A stretch of 64,000 bases of DNA, from positions 62,001 through 126,000 of the forward strand of contig NZ_JABACJ020000009.1 in NCBI RefSeq assembly GCF_012524165.2, read 5' to 3'. Numbering within the stretch: the stretch's first letter is position 1; each line of letters starts with the position of its first letter. This document shows, piece by piece, positions 43,968 through 52,353 of the stretch. The notes under the pieces were generated by a model, which worked only from the letters and a program-made list of their open reading frames with translations, made no database searches and had not been told where the DNA came from. The stretch comes from Faecalicatena faecalis. GTDB lineage: Bacteria; Bacillota; Clostridia; Lachnospirales; Lachnospiraceae. A program made the position numbers and the translations under genes.

Positions 43968-45629
43968 TTATTCAGGGATTTTCAATGCAGTTTGTATAAG
44001 GAAAACGGAATCCTCTGTGTGGCTGATGCTCAGAACACTGTGGTATTTTTCTGCGATCCTGTTCATCTGGTGCAGGCCAAAGCCATGCAGGTCCGTATCC
44101 TTCTTCGTGGTCTGAAGTTCGCCCTGCTCGTTTTTTATCAGATCGTTACCGTAAGAATTCTCGCACCGGATGGCCAAAAAACCATGGACCATTTTGATCT
44201 GGAAACGGATAAAGCGGTCTTTCGGATCTGGGACAGACAGGCATCCATCCAAGGCATTTTCCAACATATTCATGACAAAACTGCACAGATCATCTGTCGG
44301 AATGTTCAGCTTTGTCGGAACCTGTATTCGGGGAGTGAAAGAGATCTGTTCCTTTTCGGCCCGCTGTGCAATGTCCTGAAGGATAATATTAAGGGTTTCA
44401 TTTTCCGTGAAAGTGTGGTGGGAGGATTTTTCATTTTCACCTTTCAGCCGCTCCAATAATTCTGACATCTGTTCATAATCTTGGCTCTTACACAGGCTCT
44501 CAAGCGCAGTAAGATGATGCCTGATCTCGTGCCGCATGGCCGATTGTTCCCGGGTCTTCTCCTGCAGGGTACGGTAGTTGTTCATCAGGAGCTGGTTACG
44601 GATGGCTGTAGCCTGTGTTTCCGTTCGCTGGCGCACAAAAGAAAGGGACAGCTCATAGGCGGAGAGGGCAGCACATACAAGTGTCAGCCAATAACTCAGC
44701 CAGTAGATCAGAGAATCATAGAAACCGTTAAAAAGTGCGCCCATCACCGCTTCTTTCACATAAGCGATCAGTTTTCCCTCCTGCAGGAAGGACAGCAGGC
44801 AGAAAACCAGCAGGGCAGTGAAGCTGCAGGCGGCAATCACTGCGAAACGCTTCAGAAAATCACGGCGGCGGTTCATGATAAGATATACAAGGAGGGACAG
44901 CAGTATCACCACCCCAACCATACGGTTTCCCAGAACTTCCGTGACAGAGGCCGGCAGGAAATAATATCCCATAGGGATCACCATGTTGTAGACGGTCAGC
45001 CCAAGCGCTGACAGAGCCAGCGGCAGGAGACTGAGATTTGCCTGCCCAAAGGAAAGCCCAAGCAGAAACACCCCTACGATCAAAAGAAAAGCAAGCGCAC
45101 AGGCACCCGCCGGGAGCGCCGCATAATTGGTTGCTGCAGCCGATTGTATCTCCGAGTAGAAATCAGATAAGAAACGAAGGTACGGCGGGAACATAACGTT
45201 TGTCTCATCCAGAATCTCATATTGCATGACCAGTGTGCCGGAAGTCCCTGCCGGAAGCGGTATGGAAGCCTGTGCCATGCCGGGGGAGTTTTCGGCTGTT
45301 GATGCATTGGAATGATAGATTTCCAGGTCATTCAGCCAAAGTGTAAGCTCAGCATTGCTTGTTTCAAAGACCAGCGTGCCATCGGGAAGATCATTCGGAA
45401 GCTCACCGGAAAAAAGAAAGGTCCCGGTAAGATCAGGATCGTTGGTCAGGGTGTCTGTATAAATGGGAGTTTCTGTCCCGTCTGCATGAACCTGGACAGC
45501 CGAAGTCCAATCAATGTGCAGAATTTTTCCGTTATCCACAGAAAACAGATGTAAAAACCAAATCACTGCGGCACAGAGCAGAAAAAACAAAATGAGACTG
45601 CACCAGTTTTGTAGTTGTTTTCGATGCAT
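43968..45629 (-). CDS. GHKL sensor histidine kinase with 7TM-type sensor
   Basis: 553 aa. One N-terminal helix and an extracytoplasmic beta-rich domain (about 30-170), then a block of about six or seven membrane helices (about 175-335), and a cytoplasmic GHKL kinase: MRHEIRHHLTALESL (phospho-His region), NMLENALDG (N-box), and GLHQMNRIAEKY. This is the class that partners LytTR regulators, and one is encoded at 49943. ATG 45629 lies 11 nt after AAGGAG; GTG 45641 is the frame limit. It is divergent from the secreted-protein operon, and its last 17 codons are duplicated at 50763. Confidence 0.88.
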   Translation of the reverse strand: MHRKQLQNWCSLILFFLLCAAVIWFLHLFSVDNGKILHIDWTSAVQVHADGTETPIYTDTLTNDPDLTGTFLFSGELPNDLPDGTLVFETSNAELTLWLNDLEIYHSNASTAENSPGMAQASIPLPAGTSGTLVMQYEILDETNVMFPPYLRFLSDFYSEIQSAAATNYAALPAGACALAFLLIVGVFLLGLSFGQANLSLLPLALSALGLTVYNMVIPMGYYFLPASVTEVLGNRMVGVVILLSLLVYLIMNRRRDFLKRFAVIAACSFTALLVFCLLSFLQEGKLIAYVKEAVMGALFNGFYDSLIYWLSYWLTLVCAALSAYELSLSFVRQRTETQATAIRNQLLMNNYRTLQEKTREQSAMRHEIRHHLTALESLCKSQDYEQMSELLERLKGENEKSSHHTFTENETLNIILQDIAQRAEKEQISFTPRIQVPTKLNIPTDDLCSFVMNMLENALDGCLSVPDPKDRFIRFQIKMVHGFLAIRCENSYGNDLIKNEQGELQTTKKDTDLHGFGLHQMNRIAEKYHSVLSISHTEDSVFLIQTALKIPE

Positions 45630-45722
45630 GGAGAATATCACTCCTTCCTGTAATTGTACTGTGTGAATGATTTTATTTTACTTTGGTTTCATAAGTTCCA
45701 CAAGAGAAAAATGGGACGAAAA

Positions 45723-45784
45723 CGTAAACGGCAAAGTTAGCGACGTAAACGACACAGCCACAAATGGAAAAGCTGTGATAAAAT
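45723..45784. promoter_or_regulatory. LytTR-like operator and promoter of the secreted-protein operon
   Basis: CGTAAACG at 45723-45730 and again at 45744-45751, exactly 21 bp apart (two helical turns); on the other strand CGTTTACG, close to LytTR direct-repeat sites. A TAAAAT (45779-45784) 28 bp on can be the -10. The same block recurs at 50874-50902. It lies between the divergent kinase and operon. Confidence 0.6.
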
Positions 45785-45885
45785 ATATGTAAGAATAGAA
45801 AATGTTTAAGAAAAGAAGTTGACATTTTGAAAATTACTATATATTGCCTGGGAGATCAAAAAGGGAAGATGGGAGGAATACGAAA

Positions 45886-47595
45886 GTGAGAAAAAGGAGA
45901 GGCCAGCGAATCATTACTTACACATTATCTGCATTGCTTGTTTTTTCATTGTTTAACGTGGACATTTCCGTGTATGCAGAATCAGAACCAGAGTTTATGC
46001 CAACAGAGCTTGAGGAACCCCAGATGGAACCTCCAGTGGAGATACGAGAAGAAAGCACAGAGCCTGTAACGGAATCAAAATCCACAACGACAGAAACTAA
46101 AACGACAGAAACCAACCAGACAGAGATTCAATCAACTGAGACAGAAACAGCAGTTGGAAAACCCCAGAGATCAGAAGAAAAAACCGGTGTTTTTAGAAGT
46201 TTAAAAGCAAATGGCATAGGAAATTTGGCAGATGCAGATGTAATCACAATTAATATAGATGACGTGACAGATAATGGAGATGGATATACGTATCATTCTC
46301 AAAGCGACACAGTTACTCTGTTGAAAGGTTATACATTCATAGTTCAAGGAACTTCTTCTGATAAAGCGATATGGAATGAAGGAGCCATAAGTGGAGGAAA
46401 CTTCTCTGGAGGAGTTTGGAATAGCTTACAAGGAGCCATAAGTGGAGGAACCTTCTCCGGAGCCGTTTATAATTACGGAGACATAAATGGAGGAACCTTC
46501 TCCGGAGAAGTTAACAATAACTCAGGTGGAACCATAAGTGGAGGAACCTTCTCCGGAACCGTTTATAATCACGGAGACATAAGTGTAGGAACCTTCTCTG
46601 GAACCGTTTATAATGATAGAGCCATAAGGGGTGGATATTATTTGAGACAAATTGATAACATGGTTTCTGGTACAATAACTGGCTGTAATTACCCTGTTAA
46701 GATGACTCTTACCAATCTAAGCTATACTACTTATGCCGATAAAATAGAAATTGACGGGACTACCTATACCTTTGCCAAGTACAGCAGTTCATCAGAAGCC
46801 AGTGGGATTAGTATTGTCATTACCGCTGAGGCGGGGTACTTTGTACCTGATTATATTAGCTTCAGCCCTGATGTAGGCATAGACGGATATACCTATACAA
46901 AGTCTAGTGCTACGAATGCAACGTTAACGGTTAAGGCTTCCTCTGTTAGCTGCTCTATGATAATAAGTGCAGAGGGAACTACCACGTCACCGGCACCAAA
47001 ACCAACCGTCACAATCGCTTCTCAGACTGCCAGTACGCTGACGGTGGAACCATTGCCGGATCAAAATATTTACGGAACAGCGCTATATAGCCTTGGTAAC
47101 AACGAGTGGCAGTCGTCGAATACATTTACAGGACTAAAAGCATCACAGTCTTATACAGTTTATGCGAAGTATACGGGAAAGGTTGCATATACCGAATCGG
47201 AGGAAGGATCTTTGGTGATACAAACCAATGTTGCAACTTATACCATCACAATTCCTGAGAGTGCAACAGCAGGTGGAGATGAGGTAAACATTCAGGTGGA
47301 TAACGATTCTTTGGATTTAGGAGCTGGAGGGCAGGTTGATGTGAAGGTTACTAATGGTATCAATAATGGGATGTTAACACTGACAAGAGAGAACGCAGCC
47401 AATACCATTACCTCTGCCATGAAAGTGAATGGTTTGGAGTTTAAAGATACATTAAAAAGTGTGGCTACATTTAAAAGCGAAGATAATACTGCAGTACCAG
47501 TCTCCTTTGAGGAACCAAAAGTATCTGTTGGAGAAACTATTCCGGCAGGAAGCTACAGCGGAACGGTTACGTTTGGCATCTCATACAGTCAATAA
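45886..47595 (+). CDS. Secreted repeat protein with C-terminal pilin-like beta domain
   Basis: 569 aa. Signal peptide (IITYTLSALLVFSLFNVDIS, cleavage near VYA). Then a Thr/Glu-rich low-complexity stalk (about 40-100), a short domain with DVITINIDDVTDNGDGYTYH, five to six beta-solenoid-like repeats of 15-17 residues with core GGTFSGxVYN (about 166-247), two Ig-like segments, and a C-terminal domain (about 450-569: YTITIPESATAG, NGMLTLTREN, IPAGSYSGTVTFGISY) shared with the products at 48215 and 48723. GTG 45886 follows GGGAGG. Looks like an adhesin-type tip with a pilin-like tail; this is inference. Confidence 0.8.
   Translation: MRKRRGQRIITYTLSALLVFSLFNVDISVYAESEPEFMPTELEEPQMEPPVEIREESTEPVTESKSTTTETKTTETNQTEIQSTETETAVGKPQRSEEKTGVFRSLKANGIGNLADADVITINIDDVTDNGDGYTYHSQSDTVTLLKGYTFIVQGTSSDKAIWNEGAISGGNFSGGVWNSLQGAISGGTFSGAVYNYGDINGGTFSGEVNNNSGGTISGGTFSGTVYNHGDISVGTFSGTVYNDRAIRGGYYLRQIDNMVSGTITGCNYPVKMTLTNLSYTTYADKIEIDGTTYTFAKYSSSSEASGISIVITAEAGYFVPDYISFSPDVGIDGYTYTKSSATNATLTVKASSVSCSMIISAEGTTTSPAPKPTVTIASQTASTLTVEPLPDQNIYGTALYSLGNNEWQSSNTFTGLKASQSYTVYAKYTGKVAYTESEEGSLVIQTNVATYTITIPESATAGGDEVNIQVDNDSLDLGAGGQVDVKVTNGINNGMLTLTRENAANTITSAMKVNGLEFKDTLKSVATFKSEDNTAVPVSFEEPKVSVGETIPAGSYSGTVTFGISYSQ
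46381..46625 (+). repeat. Coding tandem repeats, 45-51 bp units
   Basis: Five near-identical units and a degenerate sixth, each built on GGAGNCATAAGTGGAGGA and ACCTTCTCCGGA. Units differ by in-frame insertions only. High nucleotide identity makes expansion and contraction by slippage likely. Confidence 0.85.
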
Positions 47596-47636
47596 TAAGA
47601 GGCACATAAAAATACATATAAGTAAGGGGAAGCAAT

Positions 47637-48140
47637 ATGAAGAAAACAGTTAAAAATGTTCTTCTGGCAGTCATTGTACTCCTGCTGGTCTGCGGCGGTG
47701 TATTTGTGGGCATGAACTGGAACAACTGGTTTGGAGAAAAGGATACGCCTGCAACCGGGCAAGTGGACAAAAAAGCAGAGGATTGGACGGGAGAACAGGA
47801 AGTCTATACAGGTGAGAAGAACACAGATACCATTGATATTCCGGGATTTGATTCCATGACCTTCAAGGCAGATGCCGCCGAGCAGGCAGTGAACCTATAT
47901 AACCCGAAACAGAACACCTGTTATTTCAAGATGTCCCTCTATCTGAAGGATGACACGAAGCTGTGGGAATCCAATCTGGTAGAGCCGGGCAAGGGTATCT
48001 ATGAAATGGAGCTGCTCCAGAGCCTTCCGGCCGGAAGCTATGAAGATGCGATACTCAAATATGAGTGCTTCGCTATGGATGAAAAACAGACACCGCTCAA
48101 CGGTTCTGAGATAAAGTTAACATTAAAGGTGATGGAATAG
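47637..48140 (+). CDS. Membrane-anchored extracytoplasmic protein
   Basis: 167 aa. Single N-terminal helix (NVLLAVIVLLLVCGGVFVGM, about 7-26) and an outside domain with IDIPGFDSMTF, LYNPKQNTCYFKMSLYLKDD and SLPAGSYEDAILKYECF. The PAGSY motif echoes the AGSY(S/T)GT motif of the co-operonic proteins. No known family recognised. RBS AAGGGGAAG, 41 bp after the previous gene. Possibly a membrane base or assembly factor for the neighbouring secreted subunits. Confidence 0.75.
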   Translation: MKKTVKNVLLAVIVLLLVCGGVFVGMNWNNWFGEKDTPATGQVDKKAEDWTGEQEVYTGEKNTDTIDIPGFDSMTFKADAAEQAVNLYNPKQNTCYFKMSLYLKDDTKLWESNLVEPGKGIYEMELLQSLPAGSYEDAILKYECFAMDEKQTPLNGSEIKLTLKVME

Positions 48141-48214
48141 AAAGGCGATTCTCAAGAAAATAAAACGAATACAGAAACAATCTGCAAATTAAAATCTCAA
48201 GGAGGATACACATC

Positions 48215-48694
48215 ATGAAGAAGAAAATAACAGCAGGAATTTTGAGTATGGCACTTATAAGTGCAATGGCGATGCCGGTAATGGCGGAAGATAAAAATAT
48301 GACGGTGCTATATTCGCAGGGAAGCACCTATATAGTATCCATTCCGGAGACCACACTGAGCCAAACAGATGAAGTCGTCCAGACAGTTGCGGCTACAGCA
48401 ATGAATATTGAACCGGGTAAAAAGCTTCAAGTATCTATAAACGGTATTACCGATGGCACGGTTACATTAACAAGAGCTGACCAAGGAGCAACCACCACGA
48501 CAACAGTGAGTAAAGGTTCAAATAAAACGGATCTCATTACCGGAGATACCGTTATTGCAGAGTTTAAAAATCAGACTACAAAGTTTATAAATGGAACCGA
48601 TGGCAAACTGTATTTTTCACCGGTGGAGGAAGGGACTGCCGCAGGAAACTACAGTGGCTCAATCACCTATACCTTAGCGATTGTTGATGAATAA
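48215..48694 (+). CDS. Secreted pilin-like subunit A
   Basis: 159 aa. Signal peptide MKKKITAGILSMALISAMAM with cleavage after VMA. The mature 135-aa domain has TYIVSIPETTLSQTDE, DGTVTLTRADQG and the terminal AAGNYSGSITYTLAI. These correspond in order to segments of the C-terminal domain of the 569-aa protein (ITIPESATAG, NGMLTLTREN, AGSYSGTVTFGI). No sorting signal. RBS AAGGAGG. Confidence 0.78.
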   Translation: MKKKITAGILSMALISAMAMPVMAEDKNMTVLYSQGSTYIVSIPETTLSQTDEVVQTVAATAMNIEPGKKLQVSINGITDGTVTLTRADQGATTTTTVSKGSNKTDLITGDTVIAEFKNQTTKFINGTDGKLYFSPVEEGTAAGNYSGSITYTLAIVDE

Positions 48695-48722
48695 ACTTAG
48701 CGATTGCATAGAGGAAAAAAGT

Positions 48723-49193
48723 ATGAAAAAAAGAGTATTAGCAGGAATCATGAGTGTTATGATGATGACGACGACGGCACTGCCGGTATCTGCGCAGGAG
48801 GGAAGCACTACAGTGAAGGCTACGGTGGACTCAACTTATATTCTTACAGTTCCGGCAGAGACAAGCATTACTTATGGCGCTGAGAACACATTGCTGTCCG
48901 GAAAACTGAAGGTGACAGGCAATGTACTTCCAACGGAGCAGGTCATGGTAACAGCTTCGTGCGGCTCATTGCATAATGCGGTTCAGAATACGGATCTAAC
49001 CTATGCGCTTAAGGATGAGCAGTCTGTCGCTTTCTCGTCAGCTATGTGGAGCGAAACAGAATTAAGGGGAGCGGCGAAAGAGATCGGCTTAAAGATATAC
49101 ATAGCAGAAGATGCGTGGAGGCAGGCAAAAGCGGGAAGTTATACCGGAACAATTACTTTTAACGCAGAGATAGAAACAGTTTGCGGCAATTAG
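48723..49193 (+). CDS. Secreted pilin-like subunit B
   Basis: 156 aa. Signal peptide MKKRVLAGIMSVMMMTTTAL with cleavage near VSA. The mature domain has STYILTVPAETSITYG near the start and KAGSYTGTITFNAEI near the end, the same plan as the preceding protein, with more divergent middle. ATG 48723 follows GAGGAA; the frame is open to 48681. No transmembrane anchor. Confidence 0.78.
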   Translation: MKKRVLAGIMSVMMMTTTALPVSAQEGSTTVKATVDSTYILTVPAETSITYGAENTLLSGKLKVTGNVLPTEQVMVTASCGSLHNAVQNTDLTYALKDEQSVAFSSAMWSETELRGAAKEIGLKIYIAEDAWRQAKAGSYTGTITFNAEIETVCGN

Positions 49194-49242
49194 GTGAAAC
49201 GAGTACACCACAGCCATAAAGTTTGTGAAAGGAGGTGGAGGT

Positions 49243-49824
49243 GTGAAAAGCAGCAAAGTATTTACCATGTTCAGTATGCTGTGTGCAGTGATCATGCTGC
49301 TTTGTCCTGTGACAGCATTTGCGTCTGAAGAACAAAATGCAACGGTAGTGAAGACAGAAGTACCAAGCGCCCACACCGTTACGCTGAACATAGCAGAACA
49401 TGCATCTGTGACCGTGAATGGAAAGACCTATACCGGTACACAGAAGATAGAAGTTGCAAGGCTAAAGGAGCAGACCTATGAAGTGAAAGTGGAAAGCGGC
49501 TGGAAGCTTGGAAAGGTGTCCTATGGTCTTTCCGGCCAGGAAACGACGGTATCGCTTACAGGGGGGGCCTATACAGCAGAAGCTTTGTATGAAGATGGTA
49601 ACGTATTAAACGTGGCTGTGATCAAAAATACATCCGGAACTACAGGTACAGGAAATACAAGCACAGGAGATGACACCACTTCCCATACAGGAGCCAAGGG
49701 CGTAAAGACCGGAGATGAGACAGCAGTGGGCTGGTTTGCGGGATTGCTGGCGTTATCAGCATCCGTATTGACGGCTGTTTTTATTCTCAGAAGCAAACAT
49801 ATCGCAAGCAAACCTCTCTGGTAA
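49243..49824 (+). CDS. Surface protein with C-terminal sorting-like anchor
   Basis: 193 aa. Signal peptide (VFTMFSMLCAVIMLLCPVTA). A mature beta domain (about 30-125: HTVTLNIAEHASVTVNGKTY), a Gly/Thr/Ser linker (TTGTGNTSTGDDTT), then a wall-anchor-like end: VKTGDETA, a hydrophobic helix (about 165-184), and a charged tail. The KTGD motif resembles clostridial sortase signals, though not strict LPxTG. GTG 49243 follows AAAGGAGG. No sortase gene is in the window. Confidence 0.75.
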   Translation: MKSSKVFTMFSMLCAVIMLLCPVTAFASEEQNATVVKTEVPSAHTVTLNIAEHASVTVNGKTYTGTQKIEVARLKEQTYEVKVESGWKLGKVSYGLSGQETTVSLTGGAYTAEALYEDGNVLNVAVIKNTSGTTGTGNTSTGDDTTSHTGAKGVKTGDETAVGWFAGLLALSASVLTAVFILRSKHIASKPLW

Positions 49825-49865
49825 ACAGTGGAAATTTCAATTCTTTTAGAAAATGCCAAAAACAC

Positions 49866-49894
49866 TTGTATCTCTAGCCATTTTTTGATAAAAT
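49866..49894 (+). promoter_or_regulatory. Predicted promoter of the LytTR regulator
   Basis: TTGTAT (49866-49871), 17-bp spacer, TAAAAT (49889-49894). Confidence 0.5.
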
Positions 49895-49942
49895 GTGAAA
49901 AATTTGATTCAATGATAAAGCAAGAACAGACAAAGATGAAAG

Positions 49943-50671
49943 ATGGGTAGAGTTATGCAGGAATACCGTTTGGCAGTCTGTGAAGATGACGAACTTGTGC
50001 GTCGTGAAATTTGCAGACTTTGTGAAGAAATACTAACAGAAGAGAGAATAAAGCACATCATATATCCATATGCATCCGCTGAAGAATTGTGGGAAACGAT
50101 GACAGAGGGGGAACTTCAGCTCCGGTTATTGATACTGGACATCGAGATGGATGGAATGTCTGGGATGGAACTGGCAAAGCGTCTTCGGACAGAAGAAAAC
50201 CGGATCAGTATTATCTTTGTCACCGGATCGGAAGAATATTTAAAAACAGGTTATCGGGTACAGCCAATCGATTATCTGATGAAGCCCATTGATAAGGAAC
50301 GGTTTCGCCATGCACTAAAAACCGATTGGAAGCTTAATCAAGTACCGGAAACCGTCATGATACAAAGCAAAGGAAAAACCACCTGGATCAAACTGTCGGA
50401 AATCCTCTATGCAGAAAGCGAGAACCATATAGTAACAATCCATCTTGTATCGCAGAGAGAGGAAGTGTTATATACTTCTTTGAAAGAAGTAGAAAAAGTG
50501 CTGCCAACATATAACTTTGCAAGAAGCCATAACAGTTTTCTGGTCAATCTGGAATATGTAGAAACCGTTACACGAAGCAAAGTCTGTCTCAAGGGCGGGC
50601 AGGTCGTGCCCACAGGAAGAATGTATTATAAAGAATTCCAGAATGCATTGGTCTGGTATATGAACCGTTAA
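49943..50671 (+). CDS. LytTR-family response regulator
   Basis: 242 aa. Receiver domain: LAVCEDDELVRREI, phospho-acceptor Asp in LLILDIEMDGMSGMEL (about 61), Lys in YLMKPIDKE. LytTR DNA-binding domain about 140-240: IQSKGKTTWIKLSEILYAES, FARSHNSFLVNLEYV, VVPTGRMYYKEF. ATG 49955 (MQEYRLAVCEDD) is an equally plausible start; both have weak SDs. Presumed partner of the GHKL kinase at 43968-45629, 4.3 kb away with the operon between, and presumed binder of the 21-bp-spaced repeats. Confidence 0.9.
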   Translation: MGRVMQEYRLAVCEDDELVRREICRLCEEILTEERIKHIIYPYASAEELWETMTEGELQLRLLILDIEMDGMSGMELAKRLRTEENRISIIFVTGSEEYLKTGYRVQPIDYLMKPIDKERFRHALKTDWKLNQVPETVMIQSKGKTTWIKLSEILYAESENHIVTIHLVSQREEVLYTSLKEVEKVLPTYNFARSHNSFLVNLEYVETVTRSKVCLKGGQVVPTGRMYYKEFQNALVWYMNR

Positions 50672-50676
50672 ATAAA

Positions 50677-50727
50677 CCCATTGTTTCTATGCAACTTTTT
50701 GTGCCATAGGAGACAATGGTTTTTTTA
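50677..50727 (+). terminator. Terminator after the LytTR gene
   Basis: CCATTGTTTCTATG pairs with CATAGGAGACAATGG (small bulge), followed by TTTTTTT. Confidence 0.85.
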
Positions 50728-50762
50728 TATCATAGAATCTGCAGCATCAGAAACCCTTGTTT

Positions 50763-50812
50763 TTATTCAGGGATTTTCAATGCAGTTTGTATAAGGAAAA
50801 CGGAATCCTCTG
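50763..50812 (-). pseudogene. Remnant 3' end of a second GHKL kinase copy
   Basis: TTATTCAGGG... at 50763-50812 repeats the last 17 codons of the kinase (HTEDSVFLIQTALKIPE) base for base against 43968-44017. Immediately beyond it, at TGT, the sequence switches to the kinase's upstream region (50813-50957 against about 45663-45805). Some 1.6 kb of kinase coding sequence is missing, so this is a deleted duplicate. Confidence 0.85.
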
Positions 50813-50873
50813 TATGAATGATTTTATTTTGCTTTAGTTTCATAAGTTCCACAAGAGAAAAATGGAACGACAA

Positions 50874-50902
50874 CGTAAACGACAACGTTAGCGACGTAAA
50901 CG
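50874..50902. promoter_or_regulatory. Second LytTR-like operator copy
   Basis: CGTAAACG at 50874-50881 and 50895-50902, again 21 bp apart, inside the duplicated region. A gene of 73 codons starts 104 bp later at 51006 and may be under this control. Confidence 0.55.
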
Positions 50903-51005
50903 ACACAGCCACAAATGGGAAAATTATGGTAGGATATATGTAAGAATAGAAAATGCAGAACATCCAATAAGAAACAAATGAAGGACAAGATTCAAGGAGG
51001 AGAAA

Positions 51006-51227
51006 ATGAAAGAGTTTCCTGATAAGTGTGAAGAAGGCAAGGATATGGCAGGACAGACCTTTACCCTGACAATTACAGATATGAAGCGTGGTGAATGGCA
51101 GGGACGTTTAGTAGGTGAGGACAATTATGAGGTAGAGTTTAGAAGCGTAATAGAGTTAATAAAGGCCATCTCTCAAAAAATAGATTCCATAGAGAAGATA
51201 GAAATGGTTTGGCGGCATGATGAATGA
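51006..51227 (+). CDS. Small hypothetical protein
   Basis: 73 aa, soluble, acidic: QTFTLTITDMKRGEWQGRL, NYEVEFRSVIELIKAISQKI. The pattern suggests a beta hairpin followed by a helix. RBS AAGGAGG at good spacing supports expression. No family recognised. It lies behind the duplicated LytTR-like operator, so it may belong to that regulon. Confidence 0.65.
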   Translation: MKEFPDKCEEGKDMAGQTFTLTITDMKRGEWQGRLVGEDNYEVEFRSVIELIKAISQKIDSIEKIEMVWRHDE

Positions 51228-51279
51228 CAGCAAAACCGCTGTGTCCGTTGATTTTGTCCGCTATTTCAGGATATCTTGA

Positions 51280-51459
51280 GTTCATTCTGAATAGTCTCGG
51301 AAACTCAGTACGCTGGAATGCCTGAACTACGTGCTGCGCTCAGCCGTGCTTGGCACAGTCCTGGCAGTCTTTATATTATTAGCGCTGATCGTACCTGCCA
51401 TCGCCTTAAGCGTATTCAATAAGGGCAGCGTGGTCGAAAGACTGCGGAAGATAGAATAG
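51280..51459 (+). pseudogene. 3' remnant of an FtsX-like ABC permease
   Basis: About 59 codons reading LSTLECLNYVLRSAVLGTVL then a membrane helix (AVFILLALIVPAIALSVF) and a charged end (VVERLRKIE), stop TAG 51457-51459. This is the typical C-terminus of MacB/FtsX permeases. There is no start or upstream domain. It is the natural downstream partner of the truncated ATPase at 43410. The 150 bp after it hold only a TATACT (51573-51578). Confidence 0.7.
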
Positions 51460-51610
51460 CGGGTAGATTTGGAATAGAAAAATGTGCAAAGACTGCTCCT
51501 GGGATTTTTACAGTTCAGGAAAGAAAAATGACCGTTGCGGCAGAAATAGAAAATCGGCCTTCCAAAGTATGGTATACTTACTAAAATAGCAAAATTATGG
51601 GAGGCAGAAT

Positions 51611-52270
51611 ATGAACAGAAAATCAGTGATACAGGAATATTATATTTTGGCAGTCAATGAAAAGGGGTATATGCCGTCCATGCGTGCAGATGAGTCAAAT
51701 GCAGGACTTGTGGCAGCAGGTGTCATGGATTTGTTGTTAAACGAGGTAGTTATGATAGAAAGGAAAAAAATTACCGTGGTGAAAGAGATTCCCGGAGAGC
51801 TGGGACACATAGCATCTCTGTATGCCTATCTGAAAGAGAAGCCACGTACCATTGATAAGTTAATGAACGATTACATGTTTTCAACAGGGAAAAGGCTCAA
51901 GGAGCTCACAACTGAAATCGGTGAATCTCTGCTGAGTGTTCATGCAGTAACGGAAGAAAAAGGCGGATTATTTGGAAATAAGATCGTCTATATTCCTGAG
52001 CCAGGCAGCAAGGAAAGACTGGTTGAAGTTCTCAGGTCAGCAGTGCTCAAAGAAGGCAGGATCACCCCGCATGATATGGCACTTCTCTGTATCCTAAAAG
52101 AAACAAAAAATCTGAATCAGTATTTTTCTAAATCCGAAGGAGCTGATTTAAAGACCAGACTGAAAGAGTTGAAGAAGGACCCACAGAGTAAGCAGTTGGC
52201 AGAGATGGTAAATTATGTAGAGGACATGACTGCTATCATCATGTGCTGTGTTATGACAAGTATAAATTAG
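51611..52270 (+). CDS. GPP34 family phosphoprotein
   Basis: 219 aa. Bacterial relative of Golgi phosphoprotein 3 (GPP34): YILAVNEKGYMPS, LVAAGVMDLLLNEVV, a winged-helix-like LVEVLRSAVLKEGRITPHDMALLCIL. The family fold binds phosphoinositides in eukaryotes; the bacterial role is unknown. The SD is GGGAGGC. Two GAAACGCATCCA copies follow its stop, with no apparent function. Confidence 0.85.
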   Translation: MNRKSVIQEYYILAVNEKGYMPSMRADESNAGLVAAGVMDLLLNEVVMIERKKITVVKEIPGELGHIASLYAYLKEKPRTIDKLMNDYMFSTGKRLKELTTEIGESLLSVHAVTEEKGGLFGNKIVYIPEPGSKERLVEVLRSAVLKEGRITPHDMALLCILKETKNLNQYFSKSEGADLKTRLKELKKDPQSKQLAEMVNYVEDMTAIIMCCVMTSIN

Positions 52271-52353
52271 TTCCAAAGGAAACGCATCCAGCTTTGGACG
52301 AAACGCATCCAACCCTGGGGAAAAGAATTCAGAGAAAATGGAAGAAATTAGAA

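Noticed and set aside
43885..44459. Continuation of the truncated ATPase frame as a longer fusion protein
   Set aside because: From 43968 on it runs antisense through a well-supported histidine kinase gene.
46381..46625. Regular repeats that could be mistaken for a CRISPR array
   Set aside because: The repeats are coding, the spacers are short and similar, the frame is kept throughout and no cas genes are near.
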